23,215 nucleotides of DNA from Prevotellaceae bacterium. GTDB taxonomy: Bacteria > Bacteroidota > Bacteroidia > Bacteroidales > Paludibacteraceae. The notes below the pieces were generated by a model. That model did not search any database. It worked only from the letters and a program-made list of their open reading frames with translations, and was not told where the DNA came from. The stretch is from the NCBI GenBank assembly GCA_031270565.1, contig JAISXJ010000002.1, positions 1 through 23,215 on the forward strand. Reading direction: 5' to 3'. Positions 1 through 9,600 of this stretch are shown here, piece after piece (positions within the stretch are counted from its first letter, which is position 1; every line of letters begins with the position of its first letter). The position numbers were made by a program, and so were the translations under genes.

Positions 1-13
1 GTTTTTAACGACC

Positions 14-113
14 TGTCTCGTTACAAACGAGATTACCATTTACCCCTCGTTACAAACGAGGGGTAGAAAATGGATTGCTTCAACAAGCAAACCACAGATT
101 ACAAATCTGCGGT
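14..113. repeat. Array of small palindromes (hairpin array 1)
   Basis: At least four compact inverted repeats follow one another without coding potential: CTCGTTACAAACGAG near 17-31; a longer one centred near 55 in which the same core is extended by CCCC/GGGG and an outer CCATTT/AAATGG arm; TTGCTTCAACAAGCAA near 75-90; and CAGATTACAAATCTG near 95-109. Stems differ while loops are short and A/C rich. This resembles REP-like or degenerate palindromic intergenic repeats. It is not a CRISPR array because there is no constant repeat with unique spacers. A similar array lies at 16525-16702. Confidence 0.6.
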
Positions 114-180
114 AGCGGGGTCTGTCTAAAAATCAAAGTATTCATTCAATCAAAAAAATCATAGTTCAAGACAGCAAACA

Positions 181-202
181 AAAAGCCCCGCGAGGGGCTT
201 TT
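181..202 (-). terminator. Rho-independent terminator after panB
   Basis: A perfect 9-bp stem, AAAAGCCCC (181-189) and GGGGCTTTT (194-202), closes a GCGA loop. It lies 26 nt beyond the panB stop codon, and read on the minus strand it ends in a T run. It is symmetrical enough to work in both directions. The same AAAAGCC/GGCTTTT design recurs behind the Fn3, FISUMP and glycosyltransferase genes. Confidence 0.85.
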
Positions 203-228
203 GCTTTTATCCGAAAAAGAACAACATC

Positions 229-1050
229 TTAGTACTGTTCTTCTGCATTTGGAAAGTCGCCCGACTTCACATCCGCTACATAATGTTTCACGGCATCGGT
301 GATAACGTTGTGTAAATCGGCATAGCGCCGTAAGAAACGCGGGGAAAATCCCTGTGTCATACCAAGCATATCGTGCATAACCAGTACCTGCCCGTCCACT
401 CCGCCACCAGCGCCAATGCTGATAAGAGGAATGGTCAACTCCCGCGCTACCTGCGTGGCAAGCAGCGCCGGAATCTTCTCCAGCACAATACCAAAACACC
501 CAAGCGATTCCAGCAGATGCGCATCTTCAACGAGCTTCTGTGCCTCCGCCTCTTCTCTGGCACGAACAACGTATGTACCAAATTTATTGATTGCCTGTGG
601 CGTGAGTCCCAGATGTCCCATTACGGGGATTCCCGCCGAGAGAATCCGCTCAACGGACTCTTTTATCTCCGCGCCGCCCTCTACCTTAATGGCATCGGCG
701 TGCGTCTCTTTCATCACACGGACAGCAGAGGCAAGCGCCTCCTTTGAATTGCCCTGATAGGTGCCGAACGGCAAATCTACCACCACTAAGGCACGCTTGA
801 CGGCTTTCACCACCGATTTGCCAAGAAAAATCATCTGGTCAAGCGTAATCGGCAGCGTGGTAACATTGCCCGCCACGACATTAGAAGCGGAATCGCCTAC
901 GAGAATCACATCTATTCCCGCCTCGTCAACAATTCCCGCCAGCGTATAGTCATAGGCGGTGAGCATACTGATTTTCTCGTTACGCTGCTTCATCTCATAG
1001 AGACGGTGTGTGGTTACCTTGCGCGTATCGTCAACAACATTAACTGACAT
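229..1050 (-). CDS. panB: 3-methyl-2-oxobutanoate hydroxymethyltransferase (ketopantoate hydroxymethyltransferase)
   Basis: PanB transfers a hydroxymethyl group from 5,10-methylene-tetrahydrofolate to 2-oxoisovalerate, giving ketopantoate, the committed step toward pantothenate and coenzyme A; it is a cytoplasmic Mg-dependent TIM-barrel enzyme. The 273-residue product is full length (about 264 in E. coli). Visible motifs are SMLTAYDYT (28-36), VGDSASNV with the metal-ligand aspartate D53, D92 in VVDLPFGTY, IKVEGG with K122 and E124, GHLGLTPQ with H146, and the likely catalytic E191 in VLEKIP, followed by SIGAGGGVDGQ. These match the E. coli residues D45, D84, K112, E114, H136 and E181 by constant offset. 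It lies 54 nt downstream of spt on the same strand with no clear TAnnTTTG box between, so it is probably cotranscribed with spt. The identification is secure. Confidence 0.96.
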   Translation of the reverse strand: MSVNVVDDTRKVTTHRLYEMKQRNEKISMLTAYDYTLAGIVDEAGIDVILVGDSASNVVAGNVTTLPITLDQMIFLGKSVVKAVKRALVVVDLPFGTYQGNSKEALASAVRVMKETHADAIKVEGGAEIKESVERILSAGIPVMGHLGLTPQAINKFGTYVVRAREEAEAQKLVEDAHLLESLGCFGIVLEKIPALLATQVARELTIPLISIGAGGGVDGQVLVMHDMLGMTQGFSPRFLRRYADLHNVITDAVKHYVADVKSGDFPNAEEQY

Positions 1051-1104
1051 ATTGATAATTAATAAGTGTTTGTGATGTTTTTAATATATCGGAACAACAG
1101 AGCG

Positions 1105-2292
1105 CTAATGCAGCACGCCGTATTTTTTAAAACATTCGGTGATTTTCTCTAAAGCGACATCCAGTTGCTCAATGGTGTGAGTTGCCATCAGCGAGAAGCG
1201 GATGATAGTATCCGTCGGCGCCACTGCCGGCGACACCACCGGATTAAGAAAAAGACCGTTATCAAGCAACTCTTTTGTGATGATAAACGTTTTATCGTTA
1301 TCGCGCACATAAAGCGGAATCACCGGCGTACTGGTATGCCCTATTTCAAAACCGCGCTGGCGAAATCCTTGCAGGGCATAGTTGGTGAGTGTCCACAGAT
1401 GTTCGATGCGTTCCGGCTCACAGAGCATAATGTCGAGAGCGGCATTGACAGCTCCAATGGCTGCCGGTGTGGCGCTGGCGCTGAATATGTACGAGCGTGC
1501 ATTGTGGCGGAGATAGTTGATGGTAGCGCTGTCGGCAGCAATAAAGCCACCAAGCGATGCAAACGACTTGCTGAATGTTCCCATTATCAAATTCACATCA
1601 TCCGTAACGCCCAGTGCGTGGCAAATTCCCTCACCGTGTTTGCCGAATACGCCGATACTGTGCGCTTCGTCAACCATAATGGAGGCATTATATTGTTTGG
1701 CTAAAGTTACTATCTCCTTTAGGGGAGCAACATCTCCCTCCATGCTGAACATACCGTCCGTGATAATAAGTTTCACGCTGTCGGGCTTGCAACGTTTGAG
1801 CACCTTTTCGAGAGAAGCCATATCGTTGTGTTTGTATTTCAAGATTTTTGAAAATGATAAACGCCTTCCTTCAATAATGGAGGCGTGGTCTGATTCATCC
1901 AGAATGATATAATCTTCGCGTCCCGTAATGCACGCTACAACGCCAAGATTGACCTGAAAACCGGTAGAAAAGATGATTGCTTCGTCCTTGCCGACGAATT
2001 TGGCTAAACGCTGTTCCAACTGTTCGTGAATGTCAAGCGTACCGTTAAGATAGCGAGACCCCGCACATCCGGTGCCGTATTTTCGGGTGGCTTCAATAGC
2101 CGCTTCCTTCACTCTCGGGTCACTGGTCAGACCCAGATAACTGTTTGAACCGAACATCAGAACCTTTTTCCCGTTGACCACCACTTCCGTATCCTGTTCA
2201 CTTGAAATGGCTCTGAAATAGGGGTAAACTCCGCGTGCCTTTATCTGCTGTGGCAGGTTGTAGCACGCCATTTTTTGTATTAATAAATTCAT
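1105..2292 (-). CDS. spt: Serine palmitoyltransferase (alpha-oxoamine synthase family)
   Basis: This is a PLP enzyme of the alpha-oxoamine synthase family (Spt, BioF, Kbl). The close match to the Bacteroides and Porphyromonas Spt sequences I recall (FGSNSYLGLTSDPRV, KYGTGCAGSRYLNGTLD, LKYKHNDM, FSMEGD) favours serine palmitoyltransferase, which condenses serine with an acyl-CoA to 3-ketosphinganine, the first step of sphingolipid synthesis. Numbering from a GTG at 2301, the PLP lysine is K245 in GTFSKS, with D211 and H214 in VDEAH and the ring-stacking H139. I start it at the ATG at 2292 (395 aa): MNLLIQKM aligns with the usual Spt N terminus, and a -7 box lies at 2337-2344. The alternatives glycine C-acetyltransferase and 8-amino-7-oxononanoate synthase are less likely; there is no bio or tdh gene nearby. 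Confidence 0.85.
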   Translation of the reverse strand: MNLLIQKMACYNLPQQIKARGVYPYFRAISSEQDTEVVVNGKKVLMFGSNSYLGLTSDPRVKEAAIEATRKYGTGCAGSRYLNGTLDIHEQLEQRLAKFVGKDEAIIFSTGFQVNLGVVACITGREDYIILDESDHASIIEGRRLSFSKILKYKHNDMASLEKVLKRCKPDSVKLIITDGMFSMEGDVAPLKEIVTLAKQYNASIMVDEAHSIGVFGKHGEGICHALGVTDDVNLIMGTFSKSFASLGGFIAADSATINYLRHNARSYIFSASATPAAIGAVNAALDIMLCEPERIEHLWTLTNYALQGFRQRGFEIGHTSTPVIPLYVRDNDKTFIITKELLDNGLFLNPVVSPAVAPTDTIIRFSLMATHTIEQLDVALEKITECFKKYGVLH

Positions 2293-2336
2293 AGTTTGCA
2301 CTCTTTAAATTAAGAATAATCTGTCGAAAAGAGCCG

Positions 2337-2344
2337 CAAAGGTA
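2337..2344 (-). promoter_or_regulatory. Bacteroidetes -7 promoter box for spt
   Basis: On the minus strand this reads TACCTTTG followed by C, a perfect match to TAnnTTTG. The predicted start point near 2330 gives a leader of about 38 nt before the ATG at 2292. No good -33 TTTG was found. Its position in the 60-nt gap behind the terC-family gene implies that spt is not dependent on read-through from that gene. Confidence 0.65.
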
Positions 2345-2352
2345 CGTCTTTT

Positions 2353-3333
2353 TTATAAATTCTTATTGTGCGGTGCGGTTACCTTCCGGTTTTTTATTAC
2401 AGAGAGTATAATGGAAAGAGCTATTAAGCCCACAATGATGGTAAGAGACAGCCCGTTGGATATGTGAAAATGCCAGCCTAATTCTTTTGCCAATTCGTTG
2501 ACGCACATTTTTAAGCCGATAAAAGAGAGAATCACTGCCAGAGCATATTTCAGATAGGTAAAAAGTGTCATAATACCGTTCAGGGCAAAGTAGAGCGACC
2601 GCAATCCGAGTATGGCGAAAATATTAGACGTAAACACAATAAACGTATCCTGCGAGACTGCCAGCACCGCAGGAATGGAATCAACGGCAAAGACCAAATC
2701 GGACGCCTCAATAAAGAGCAGCGTCAGAAAGAACGGTGTCGCAACCCACTTCCCCGCCTGACGAATGAAGAAGCGGGGACGGCTCATATCGTCGGTGACA
2801 GGCATAATCTTGCGGAATGTGCGCAGAACAATGTTTTCGTTGGGATTAAATTCGGATTTGTCTTTCTTTTCCACCAGCATGTGAATACCTGTGTAAACAA
2901 GGAACACGCCGAAGATATACATCACCCACGAAAAACGGGAGATGATTGCTACGCCGGCAAAAATAAAAATAGCCCGCATAATCAGCGCTCCAAAGATGCC
3001 CCAAAACAGCACTTTATGCTGATACCTCGCCTCAATCTTGAAGAAACTGAAGATGAGAATAAAAACAAAAAGGTTGTCGATGCTCAGGGATTTTTCGAGC
3101 AGATAGGCGGTCAGAAACTCCATCGCCTTACTTTTGTCATCCACCAGATACCAGATGCCGAGATTAAAAAGAAGCGCCAAAGAAATCCAGAATCCGCTCC
3201 ACAAGAGCGCAGGCTTAACTTTTACTTCCGTATCCTTTTTGTGAAAAACGCCTAAATCAAGCATTAACATGATAATCACAAAGGATATAAATCCGATCCA
3301 GTATTCAATGCCGACGTGCACGTGATTGTTCAT
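2353..3333 (-). CDS. TerC/Alx-family integral membrane protein
   Basis: The 326-residue product is a polytopic inner-membrane protein of the TerC family, whose Alx and MeeF-type members export manganese in other bacteria; older names refer to tellurite resistance. Diagnostic segments are the N-terminal MLMLDLGVFHKK, then LLEKSLSIDNLFVFILIFSFF, and the second conserved acidic stretch LFIEASDLVFAVDSIPA, followed by SNIFAILGLRSLYFAL. The acidic residues in these two transmembrane stretches are family hallmarks. Most of the chain consists of hydrophobic spans separated by short loops, with one longer polar loop near residues 150-190. Length is normal. The leader carries a small palindrome. Metal specificity cannot be read from the sequence. 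Confidence 0.92.
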   Translation of the reverse strand: MNNHVHVGIEYWIGFISFVIIMLMLDLGVFHKKDTEVKVKPALLWSGFWISLALLFNLGIWYLVDDKSKAMEFLTAYLLEKSLSIDNLFVFILIFSFFKIEARYQHKVLFWGIFGALIMRAIFIFAGVAIISRFSWVMYIFGVFLVYTGIHMLVEKKDKSEFNPNENIVLRTFRKIMPVTDDMSRPRFFIRQAGKWVATPFFLTLLFIEASDLVFAVDSIPAVLAVSQDTFIVFTSNIFAILGLRSLYFALNGIMTLFTYLKYALAVILSFIGLKMCVNELAKELGWHFHISNGLSLTIIVGLIALSIILSVIKNRKVTAPHNKNL

Positions 3334-3349
3334 TTAATTAATTATTACA

Positions 3350-3365
3350 GCCTGTTAAAACAGGC
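3350..3365. promoter_or_regulatory. Palindrome in the terC leader
   Basis: GCCTGTTAAAACAGGC is a perfect 16-bp palindrome (7-bp arms, 2-nt centre) lying between the predicted start point near 3373 and the ATG at 3333. No T run follows on the minus strand, so it is not a terminator. It could be a repressor operator or a 5' mRNA stabilising hairpin. Confidence 0.4.
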
Positions 3366-3379
3366 AAAAATTTAAGGCA

Positions 3380-3387
3380 CAAATGTA
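3380..3387 (-). promoter_or_regulatory. Candidate -7 box for the terC-family gene
   Basis: The minus strand reads TACATTTG, matching TAnnTTTG, about 50 nt upstream of the start codon. No -33 TTTG is visible at the expected spacing, so the call is moderate. The rest of the 270-nt divergent gap (3334-3603) shows no gene. Confidence 0.45.
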
Positions 3388-3521
3388 ATACAAAATAGTG
3401 AACTATTAATTTGAGTTGGCGATAAAACGCAGAGACATCATTATTCACTGGAAAACTCTTGTTTCTTAGCTCTTGACTCTTTTTCGCACCTCAAACTAAA
3501 GCAGTGACCATATTCTATCCG

Positions 3522-3555
3522 TTTGTGAGGAATTGGAGATTTTGTGCTAACTTTG
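3522..3555 (+). promoter_or_regulatory. Promoter of the Fn3 surface-protein gene
   Basis: TAACTTTG (3548-3555) is a perfect TAnnTTTG -7 box. A TTTG at 3522-3525 lies 22 nt upstream, slightly longer than the usual 19-21. The predicted start near 3562 gives a leader of about 42 nt of A/T-rich sequence before the ATG at 3604, with no Shine-Dalgarno, as is usual in this phylum. Confidence 0.6.
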
Positions 3556-3603
3556 CGGCAATTAAAAACAAATATCTATAAATAATTTTATTCTTAAATT
3601 CTT

Positions 3604-6600
3604 ATGCAAAACACATTACGTTTGATGTTGACGGTCTGTACGGCTTTATTGACAATGAATTTATCCGCCCAGTTAAAGGCGTTCTCTGATTCTTTTGAAA
3701 GTGGCGGACTCAGTCTGTGGACACAAGCCCCGACTACTTCCCTCAATTCGTGGGAAGTGAGTAATGCAGAAATGGGAGGCGGGTTTATCCCGAACGCTCA
3801 TGACGGCGCCTATTATGCCAGAGTCCCTTCCGGCGGAACAGACATCGTGAAACTGATAACGCCGATGACTACCATTACGGCTCTGCCGTCTCCAATCCTA
3901 ACCTTTGTAACAGCAGCGCCACCGATTGGCGCCGAGCGCGACACGCTGGCAATTTATTACAGAACGACGACAGATGCGCTGTGGACACTTATCAAAACAG
4001 TTGCCGGCAGCAACAACTGGGCGACGGAAACCTGTTCCCTGGTGAGTTATCTCGGAGGTGCTACCGCCATTCAGATTGCTTTTGAATACCGTCCGGGAAA
4101 CGGGCGGGGCATTGCGCTGGACAAAGTAGCGATAAGCGCCTCTCCCAATTGCTCGGCGCCTTCCGACATCAGGGCAGTCTCTCTGACCTCCACTTCAGTA
4201 AGGCTGGCATGGCTTCACAATAACGCTGAGAGCTACTATCTGAAAGTTTCTTCTTCGTCTCTGAATCCGCCTGATAACGCTACCGCAGACGGCTTCGATG
4301 GCATCGCGCCGAATACATATCAAAACGTAACGGGATTAACCCCCGCAACCACCTATTATGTCTATGTAAAAGCTGTTTGTGAATACGATGACAACAGCGC
4401 GTGGACGGCATGGCAGTTCACCACCGCCTGTCCGGCAAAGGCGTTGTCCTATTCGGAATCATTTGACAACTCCGGTACGGCGCTTCCCGACTGCTGGAAA
4501 GGGTATCTGGTTTATACACGTGAAGTGAAAAAGGTGGGTAATCCTCCACTCCCTGTCTGCACAACCGCCCAAAAGTACGGAAGCTCCGGCAGCTCGATGC
4601 ATTTGGCACCTGTTGCGGGAAACTTCCCGAACTATGCAGATTATGCCACAAAGGTTTTTGCCGTTTCGCCTCCCTTTGAAGTGGAGGATATTACGACCTG
4701 CAATATTAAATTTCAGTTTTATGCCGGCGGCATAGACCATCCACTTCACGTGGGCGTGATGACCAATCCGAACGACATCAACACGTTTGAAGATTTATAC
4801 ACCATTCTGCCTTCGGCAGCAACCACGTGGGAATTGGTTGAACGCTCGCTCTCTACTGCCGTTTCCGGCGGAAAGTATATCGCATTTATGTCGGATGCAA
4901 CGCCTTTGGCTTCAGTGTCAGGACTCGCAAATTATTATAGACTATATATTGATGATTTGGTCGTAGAACCTGCTCCGGAATGTCCCAAGGCAACGGCTTT
5001 GACCGCCGAGAACCTCACCTCCACCGGCGCGTCGCTGACATGGACAGGCGATGCCGACAAATATAAGATAGCCATATCCACTTCGCCAATGGGGTTGCCT
5101 ATAACAGACATCACGCAGGCAGACATTTATCATTCCGACAATATAACATCCAAGCCTTTCCAGATACCGGTTGCGCTTACGCCTAAGACAACATACTACC
5201 TGTATGTACAACTTGATTGCGATTTCGGAGAGGGAGAATGGGCGTCAAGCACGTTCACAACCATACAGACACCGGCTATACCGCCTTATTCAAAAGGATT
5301 TGAAGACCCCGACGAGAATGCTTTATGGACATTTGTAAACGGCACGCAGACCAACAAATGGTCTATCGGCTCTGCCACGCACAACGGCGGCTCAAAAAGT
5401 CTGTACATCAGCGCTGACGACGGCATAACGAATAGCTATAACAATCAAGTCGCTTCAAATGTATTTGCCCGCAGGACATTCAGTCTTAATGCCGATACTT
5501 ACATCATTTCACTTGACTGGAAGGCTAACGGCGAAAACAATGTGGATAACCTGAGAATCTTTTTAGCGCCACCAACCTCGCTTGTTGAAGCGGGGACACT
5601 CCTGCGTGACGGAGAGGCTTTGCCAACAGGATGGATCTCCCTGTCGTCAAATAACAGAGGACAGACGGCATGGCAACATCTGGATATTGTACACACGGTT
5701 GCTACGGCAGGGTATTACGATTTGGTACTTTACTGGAAAAACGATGACAGCGGCGGCAATCAGCCTCCGGCGGCGGTGGATAATATTTCGGTTGTCCGGC
5801 AGTCATGTGTCGGCGTATCCGCATTAGCATCTTCATCTGTTACCGCGAATACGGCAACGGTATCATGGACAAGTGCCTCCTCCTCGTGGCATGTAAAAGT
5901 CTCTACCTCTTCGCTCAGCGACCCTGATACAGGAACGGGCAACATACTTGAAACATCCGTAACAAGCTCCACGCTACCCCTGACCGTCCTGTCGCCGGTA
6001 ACCACTTATTATGTCTATGTGCAGGCAGACTGTGGCACAGATGACGTCAGTCTGTGGAGTAACATCTCCTTTACAACGCTTTGCGGCGTCATGCCGTTCC
6101 CTTTCAGTCAAAACTTTGCGGCGTCAACCTTTCCACCGGCATGCTGGGAACGTCGTTCGGGCTTAGCCTCGTCCGTATTAAGCGGCGGCAACCTCCCTGC
6201 TTCCGCAGACATATCATGGCAAAGGAACAGTACCAATAACGGCATAACAGGAGCGCATGCCACCCTTAATGTTTACAACAGTGTAAACGAATGGTTGATA
6301 ACGCCTCCCATCCTCTTGAACGTCGATTCCGAATTGACGTTTGATTTGGCTTTGACCAACGCTCCGGATGGAGGTGTGTCGCAGCATATCGGCAATCAGC
6401 CCGACGATAGGTTTCTGGTGATTGTTTCCACCGATGAAGGCACAACATGGACATCCGCCAATGTTACCGAATGGAATAACGCCGCCACAGGACATTATGC
6501 TTACGACCAGATACCTAACACGGGACAGAAAGCAGTCGTTGATTTGTCTCCCTACACGGGACAGACGGTGAAAATTGCCTTTTATGGCGAATCAACACAA

Positions 6601-9600
6601 CACAACGGGGATAACAGCGTGCATATCGGCAATATCAGTGTGCATACCGTCCCGTCATGCCGTTTTGTAAGCAACACAACCGTGGAGAACATTACGGAAA
6701 CAACGGCGACGCTCACCTTTGTTCCTGCGGGTGTCGAAACAGCGTGGCAGGTAGCGTTGGGCGCTCCCGGATTTGACCCTGACGGAGTTGACGTTACGCC
6801 CATAGACATCACCGCCACCACCCATCAACTGACGGAGCTGACGCCGGCTACCGGCTATGCACTTTACGTGAGAGCCAATTGTGGCAGCGGTGAATATGGT
6901 CAGTGGATTTTTCAGCCCGTGCTGTTCAGAACAAAAGTTGCTCCGGCAGGCGTGCCATATTCCAACGACTTCGAGAATGACACGGAAAATAACAGCTGGC
7001 TCTTCACCACAGCGCCCAACTCATGGAGCATTGGCACGGCAGCTTTCCATAATGGGAAAAAAGGTCTCTACGTGCACAATGCTGCCGGCAATTATACTTA
7101 CGATGCGACATCGTCCACAAGTTTTGCTTACCGGCAATTTAATCTTCCGGCAGGAGAAGGCAGAATCAGTTTCGACTGGAAAAGCAAGGGAAGCACAGGC
7201 ACCGACCTTTTGCCCTATTTTGCTCTGTTCAGGGTCTTTCTTGTTCCGGCGTCCGAAACGCTTCTGGTGGACGATAATATAAAAAGTCAGCTTGGCTACA
7301 CGCCAACGGGCTGGATTGATTTGGGCGACAATACACTCTGTCTGCTTGATGACTGGAAGAGTTGGACAAAAGACTTTACTGTGGAAACGGCAGGGCTGTA
7401 CAATCTGGTCTTCCTGTGGATTAATGAAATATTCAATCACTTTCCGCCTCCGGCAGCTATTGACGACATCACGTTGAATGTTCGTCCGGTACGCCCCTGT
7501 GCCATACCTGCCGGTCTGTCGGTATCACGAATCACGTCTGAGGGAGCGCGTGTGGTATGGTCGAAGACGGCTTCAAAGTATGACATAAAAATCTCTGCCA
7601 CGCCCATCGACCCCGAAACAGTAACCGCTGAACTTATTGAGGATATAGAGGATGGCTATTTTGACGTGTATGGACGCCAGCCAAACACTACATACTACAT
7701 CTATGTTCGTGCTTATTGTGGCGAAACAGATGGATACGGTTACTGGTCGGATGCGCTGAAATTCACAACCAGTTGTGCCGAACATTCCGTACCGTACACG
7801 GAACATTTTAACACATCCGGTTCCGGTATGGGAGCAGTACCCGACTGCTGGCGTGTAGTTGCCAATACCAGTGGCATTGTGCCTCCGGAGACTTACACAT
7901 TCTCCTATTTGCCCTACTGTTCAGCAGAAGAAAGCAGCGACGGCGATAATTATTCTCTCCGAATGTACGCCTATTATGATGCCGATAATAACACATCAAC
8001 CAAAGCGTTTGCCGTGTTGCCGCCTTTTAGCGCCGACCTGTCGGCGTTGCAAATGGAGTTCAGCAGTTACAGCAGTTCTGCCAATGCAAAGTTGAGCATC
8101 GGCGTTCTTGAAGATGTTGCCGATATTTCAACATTCGAGCCGTTGACCGACATAGACCTGAATGCATGGAAAACCCAAAAGGTGAAATTCAACACCTACG
8201 AGGGCGAGGGCAAATTCATTGCATTTCTGGTTAATGGCGATATCAGCTCCCAAACGTACACTACTTATATCGACGGCATAAAGGTTGACTCCATTCGCGA
8301 CTGTCAGGCGCCCATCAACCCGCGTGTTACGGACATTACAGATGTTTCGGCACGCATCGTATGGGAGTCTCTCTCGCAACTTGATACCGTATGGCAGGTG
8401 CAGGTATCCACCGTATATGTAGAAAATGTTGAAGATGCGGATACCATCACAAACTTTGTTGCAAACAAGGTTGTCCGTAACACGCGGGAAACTGTTATCA
8501 CCGGTCTGTATCCGCAAAAGACCTATTTTGTCTATCTGCGAACTATTTGCGAAGACGGTAACGCTTACAGCGCCCGTTATCCCTACACCGTGCAGTTTAC
8601 CACAGAATGTGTCCATGAAACCTATCCCTACACCCAGAGTTTTGAAGGTTTTGGCGTCGGGACAGGAACTCTGCCCGAGTGCTGGAAAGCAGGCGGCACA
8701 ACCGAAACGAAACCCTATTGCAGCAGTACGGTGAAATATGCGGGAACAGCGGCGCTTTATTTCAAATCGACAGACACTAACCGCTCTTACGCCACACTGC
8801 CCGCTATGAGCAACGCCATCAGCGCGGCACAACTGTATTTTACAGGATACAGGGCTACGGGAACCGGCAGTTTTAGCGTTGGCGTTATGACAGACCCTGC
8901 CGATTATGCCACCTTTGAGGCAGTGGCAACCATCGTTCCGTCGGCTACGTCTGTGTGGGAAGATTTGACCGTGTCGTTTGAGTCTTATTCGGGAACGGGC
9001 AAATACATTGCTCTGGTCGCATCCGGAATCGGCGAGTTTTACATTGACAATGTGATTCTTGAGCCGGCGCCGACGTGTCAGCGTCCGAAGAATCTGAAAG
9101 TAACAGCCGTTTCCGTTACCTCTGCCACCGTCATCTGGGAGGCTGTAGGTACGCCGGTTGGCTATGAAGTAACGTACGGACCGGCGGGCTTCGACCCGAC
9201 TGTCAGCGGCACGTTGCAGTCTGCAGCGACAACCTCCGCCGTTCTCACCGGCTTGCATGACCTGACCGCCTACGATGTTTATGTCCGTGCCATTTGTGGC
9301 GTCAATGATACAAGCGCATGGCGTGGCTTAGCCTCTTTCATCACTTTGCCTGCCCCCGCAACCGTTCCATTTCGGACGTGTTTTGAAAACGCTACGGAAA
9401 ATACGGCATGGTTCTTCAGTGGAAGCAATAGTACAGGTGGCGAAAACACCAATAAATGGCGCTTCGGTACGGCAGCAGCCAAAGAGGGGACAACAGGGCT
9501 TTATATCTCAAATAATAACAGAGATAACACTTATTCGATACTTGCAAATGTTTCATACGCTTACGCTTACCGGACAATGACGCTTACTTCCGGTGTGTAT

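Noticed and set aside
1105..2292. Annotation as glycine C-acetyltransferase (kbl) or bioF.
   Set aside because: The family is shared, but the overall match to remembered Bacteroides Spt, including the N terminus and the KYKHNDM and FSMEGD segments, is closer, and no partner genes of the other pathways are nearby.
3334..3380. A manganese (yybP-ykoY) riboswitch upstream of the terC-family gene, as seen before some mntP and alx genes.
   Set aside because: The predicted leader is only about 40 nt and holds a single short palindrome, too short for that riboswitch.
8128..9258. A 376-codon open frame on the minus strand, opposite the Fn3 gene.
   Set aside because: It lies wholly antisense to a well-supported coding frame, shows no recognisable domain and has an arginine- and cysteine-rich composition typical of a shadow frame.
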